From: Conexibacter sp.
Lineage (GTDB): Bacteria; Actinomycetota; Thermoleophilia; Solirubrobacterales; Solirubrobacteraceae
DNA length: 6,600 bases
NCBI GenBank assembly: GCA_025964215.1
Contig: JAOPZG010000205.1
Coordinates: forward strand, 1-6,600
Direction: 5' to 3'
How positions within the stretch are numbered: the first letter of the stretch is position 1; each line of letters starts with the position of its first letter. Made by a program: the position numbers and the translations under genes. Positions 5,271 to 6,600 of the stretch are shown in pieces. The notes below the pieces were generated by a model. The model was given only the letters and a program-made list of their open reading frames with translations. It was not told where the DNA came from and did no database searches.

Positions 5271-5951
5271 ATGGCGGACCAGTCCAACCACGCCGAGCGC
5301 TATCTCCGTTGGCTCTCGCCTCTCCGGTTCGACGTCTTCAAGGATGCGGCTGGAGGTGACATCGAGAGCGCGTTACGGCTGTACGAGTGGAACGCGCTCA
5401 TCAGCGGCGCGCTGCTCGAGGTCGTCGGGCACGTCGAAGTGGTCGTGCGCAACGCGATCCACCACCAGCTCAAGGCCGATACCGCCCCGAACGCCCTGCA
5501 GTCGTGGCTGACGGATCGCGATCTCCTCGGCGACAAGCAGGTCCAAGCAGTTGTCGAAGCCATCGGCCGGCTGAAGCGATCCAAGAAGGAGCCGACGGAA
5601 GATCGCGTCGTCGCGGGGCTTTATTTCAGCTTCTGGTCCGCGATGGTCGGTCGATCGTACGAGGAGCTTTGGCGGCGATCCCTTGCAAAGGCGTTCCCCA
5701 ATGCGGCGAACCGCAATGAGTTGGCAGGGCCGATGAACAGGGCGGTTCAGTTGCGGAACAAGCTGGCGCACCATCAGTCGCTGATTAACGATCCGATCGA
5801 GGACCGAGTCGAGGACCTGCTGTTCGTCGCCTATGCCGTGGACGCAGACGCACGAGCCTGGATCGAGAGCGTCTCGCGCGTAGGCGGCGTGCTGGCCGAC
5901 AGACCTGAGTTCCCGCGCCGGACGCCTGAGGTTCCCGCGCCGGACGCGTGA
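5271..5951 (+). CDS. Abi-like HEPN-domain protein, putative ribonuclease toxin / abortive-infection factor
   Basis: A 226-residue all-helical protein resembling the Abi-like (AbiD/F, Abi_2) group of HEPN proteins, which cleave RNA during phage infection or act as toxins. The typical order is present: SPLRFDVF near the start, GDIESALRLYEWNALISGALLEVVGHVEVVVRNAIHH (29-65), VVAGLYFSFWSAMVG (113-127), YEELWRRSLAKAFP (130-143) and LRNKLAHHQSL (161-171). Arg162-Asn163-x3-His167 is the HEPN catalytic RNxxxH motif and appears intact. A second RNxxH stands at Arg60-His64. GC at third codon positions is visibly lower than in the neighbours, a sign of transfer. It stands alone, with its own leaderless-type promoter and no small antitoxin-like partner in the window. 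The C-terminal 15 residues come from a frame-shifted tandem duplication (5904-5946). Family confidence is good; anti-phage function is inferred. Confidence 0.85.
   Translation: MADQSNHAERYLRWLSPLRFDVFKDAAGGDIESALRLYEWNALISGALLEVVGHVEVVVRNAIHHQLKADTAPNALQSWLTDRDLLGDKQVQAVVEAIGRLKRSKKEPTEDRVVAGLYFSFWSAMVGRSYEELWRRSLAKAFPNAANRNELAGPMNRAVQLRNKLAHHQSLINDPIEDRVEDLLFVAYAVDADARAWIESVSRVGGVLADRPEFPRRTPEVPAPDA
5904..5946 (+). repeat. Tandem duplication with one-base insertion at the 3' end of the HEPN gene
   Basis: A 21-base unit starting CCTGAGTTCCCG (5904-5924) is followed directly by a 22-base copy starting CCTGAGGTTCCC (5925-5946). The only difference is one extra G. The first copy is read as PEFPRRT and the second, shifted by the insertion, as PEVPAPD, after which TGA ends the gene. 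Confidence 0.8.
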
Positions 5952-5969
5952 GCACCACCCCTGAACGAT

Positions 5970-5998
5970 GACGGCCCGCTCGGAGCGAGCGGGCCGTC
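5970..5998. terminator. Strong hairpin, bidirectional terminator between converging genes
   Basis: GACGGCCCGCTCG (5970-5982) and CGAGCGGGCCGTC (5986-5998) pair perfectly over 13 bp around a GAG loop. It lies 18 bases after the HEPN stop and 27 bases beyond the ino1 stop, between genes that face each other. No T-tract follows on either strand, as is common for hairpin terminators in GC-rich actinobacteria. Confidence 0.85.
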
Positions 5999-6025
5999 GG
6001 GTGCAGCCGGAGTCCCGCCTCGGCG

Positions 6026-6600
6026 CTAGGCCTTGGCGGCCGCGCGCGCACGCGCCGGCTTGGCCGCGCCCTTGGGCGAGGTCAGCGACTTGGCGCGGTC
6101 GTACTTCGCGATGAACTTCTCGGTCGCGTCACGCGCCTCGTCGTCCGGGCGCTGCGTGTGCGGCGACTTCATGAGGTACGAGGACGGGCCGTCGAGCTGG
6201 CCGCCGACGCCGTTGTTGAGCGCGAGCTTCGCGAGGCGCACGGCGTCGATGACGATGCCGGCGGAGTTCGGGGAGTCCCAGACCTCGAGCTTGAGCTCGG
6301 CGGTCAGCGGGACGCCGCCGAAGGCCTCGCCCTCGAGGCGGATGTGCGCCCACTTGCGGTCCGTGAGCCACGGCACGTAGTCCGACGGGCCGACGTGCAC
6401 GTCGTCGGCCGGGATGTCCAGGCCGGCGACCGACGTGACCGCGTTGGTCTTGGAGATCTTCTTGGACTCGAGGCGCTCGCGCTCGAGCATGTTGAAGAAG
6501 TCCATGTTGCCGCCGACGTTCAGCTGCGACGTGCGCTTGAGCTTGACGCCGCGCTCGTGGAACAGGCGGGCCAGCACGCGGTGCGTGATCGTGGCGCCGA
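6026..6600 (-). CDS. ino1: Inositol-3-phosphate synthase, C-terminal part
   Basis: NAD-dependent cytosolic enzyme converting glucose 6-phosphate to 1D-myo-inositol 3-phosphate, the entry step to phosphatidylinositol, mycothiol and related inositol compounds in actinobacteria. The last 190 residues are visible; the 5' part with the N-terminal NAD-binding region is outside the window. The reading frame is open to the edge and begins [18 protein letters not shown]. The signature block follows: [53 protein letters not shown], and [33 protein letters not shown], containing the conserved lysines and the SPNSAG motif of MIPS. It ends with the PS(S)YLMKSP block and an Ala/Lys/Arg-rich tail of about 20 residues beyond the usual domain. 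It converges on the HEPN gene across the hairpin at 5970-5998. Confidence 0.95.
   Translation of the reverse strand, partial: GATITHRVLARLFHERGVKLKRTSQLNVGGNMDFFNMLERERLESKKISKTNAVTSVAGLDIPADDVHVGPSDYVPWLTDRKWAHIRLEGEAFGGVPLTAELKLEVWDSPNSAGIVIDAVRLAKLALNNGVGGQLDGPSSYLMKSPHTQRPDDEARDATEKFIAKYDRAKSLTSPKGAAKPARARAAAKA

Noticed and set aside
1..6600. CRISPR array, tRNA or rRNA genes, insertion sequence
   Set aside because: No regularly spaced repeats, no cloverleaf or rRNA-like sequence, and no transposase motif or terminal inverted repeats were seen on either strand.

Overview
The window looks like chromosomal DNA of a very GC-rich actinobacterium. The third codon position of most genes is almost always G or C, an actinobacterial-type inositol-phosphate synthase is present, and several starts look leaderless behind TAnnnT -10 boxes. 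The gene set would suit the Thermoleophilia/Solirubrobacterales, but that placement is inference from codon use and gene style, not from a marker gene.

Layout: (1) 1-402, minus strand: N-terminal 134 residues of a DHA2-type MFS drug exporter, cut by the left edge. (2) 403-542: divergent control region with a 31-bp near-perfect palindrome. (3) 543-1852, plus strand: a two-gene operon, a zinc-independent NAD(P)H:quinone oxidoreductase followed by an overlapping small SnoaL/NTF2-like protein. (4) 1849-5151, minus strand: a three-gene cluster read as GT4-PHP fusion, then a UDG-fold Fe-S protein, then a polytopic membrane protein. Its last stop codon shares a CTAG with the stop of the plus-strand operon. 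(5) 5152-5270: divergent intergenic region with a 48-bp imperfect inverted repeat and a leaderless-type -10 box for each flanking gene. (6) 5271-5951, plus strand: an Abi-like HEPN protein with lower GC and the RNxxxH ribonuclease motif, probably a horizontally acquired defence or toxin gene. (7) 5970-5998: a strong hairpin between converging genes. (8) 6026-6600, minus strand: C-terminal part of inositol-3-phosphate synthase (ino1), cut by the right edge.

The most interesting part is the minus-strand cluster. The glycosyltransferase half of the fusion has Arg at both positions of the expected EX7E motif. The UDG-fold protein keeps its four cysteines but has replaced the residues expected at the three active-site motifs. 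The membrane protein carries two intramembrane Asp residues in contexts (IDLIS, GISD) and a PVLP motif that resemble presenilin/signal-peptide-peptidase proteases. The PHP domain keeps a full metal-ligand set. This suggests a conserved but undescribed module in which PHP phosphoesterase chemistry is joined to two repurposed folds and a possible membrane protease. That is a hypothesis from motif reading only.
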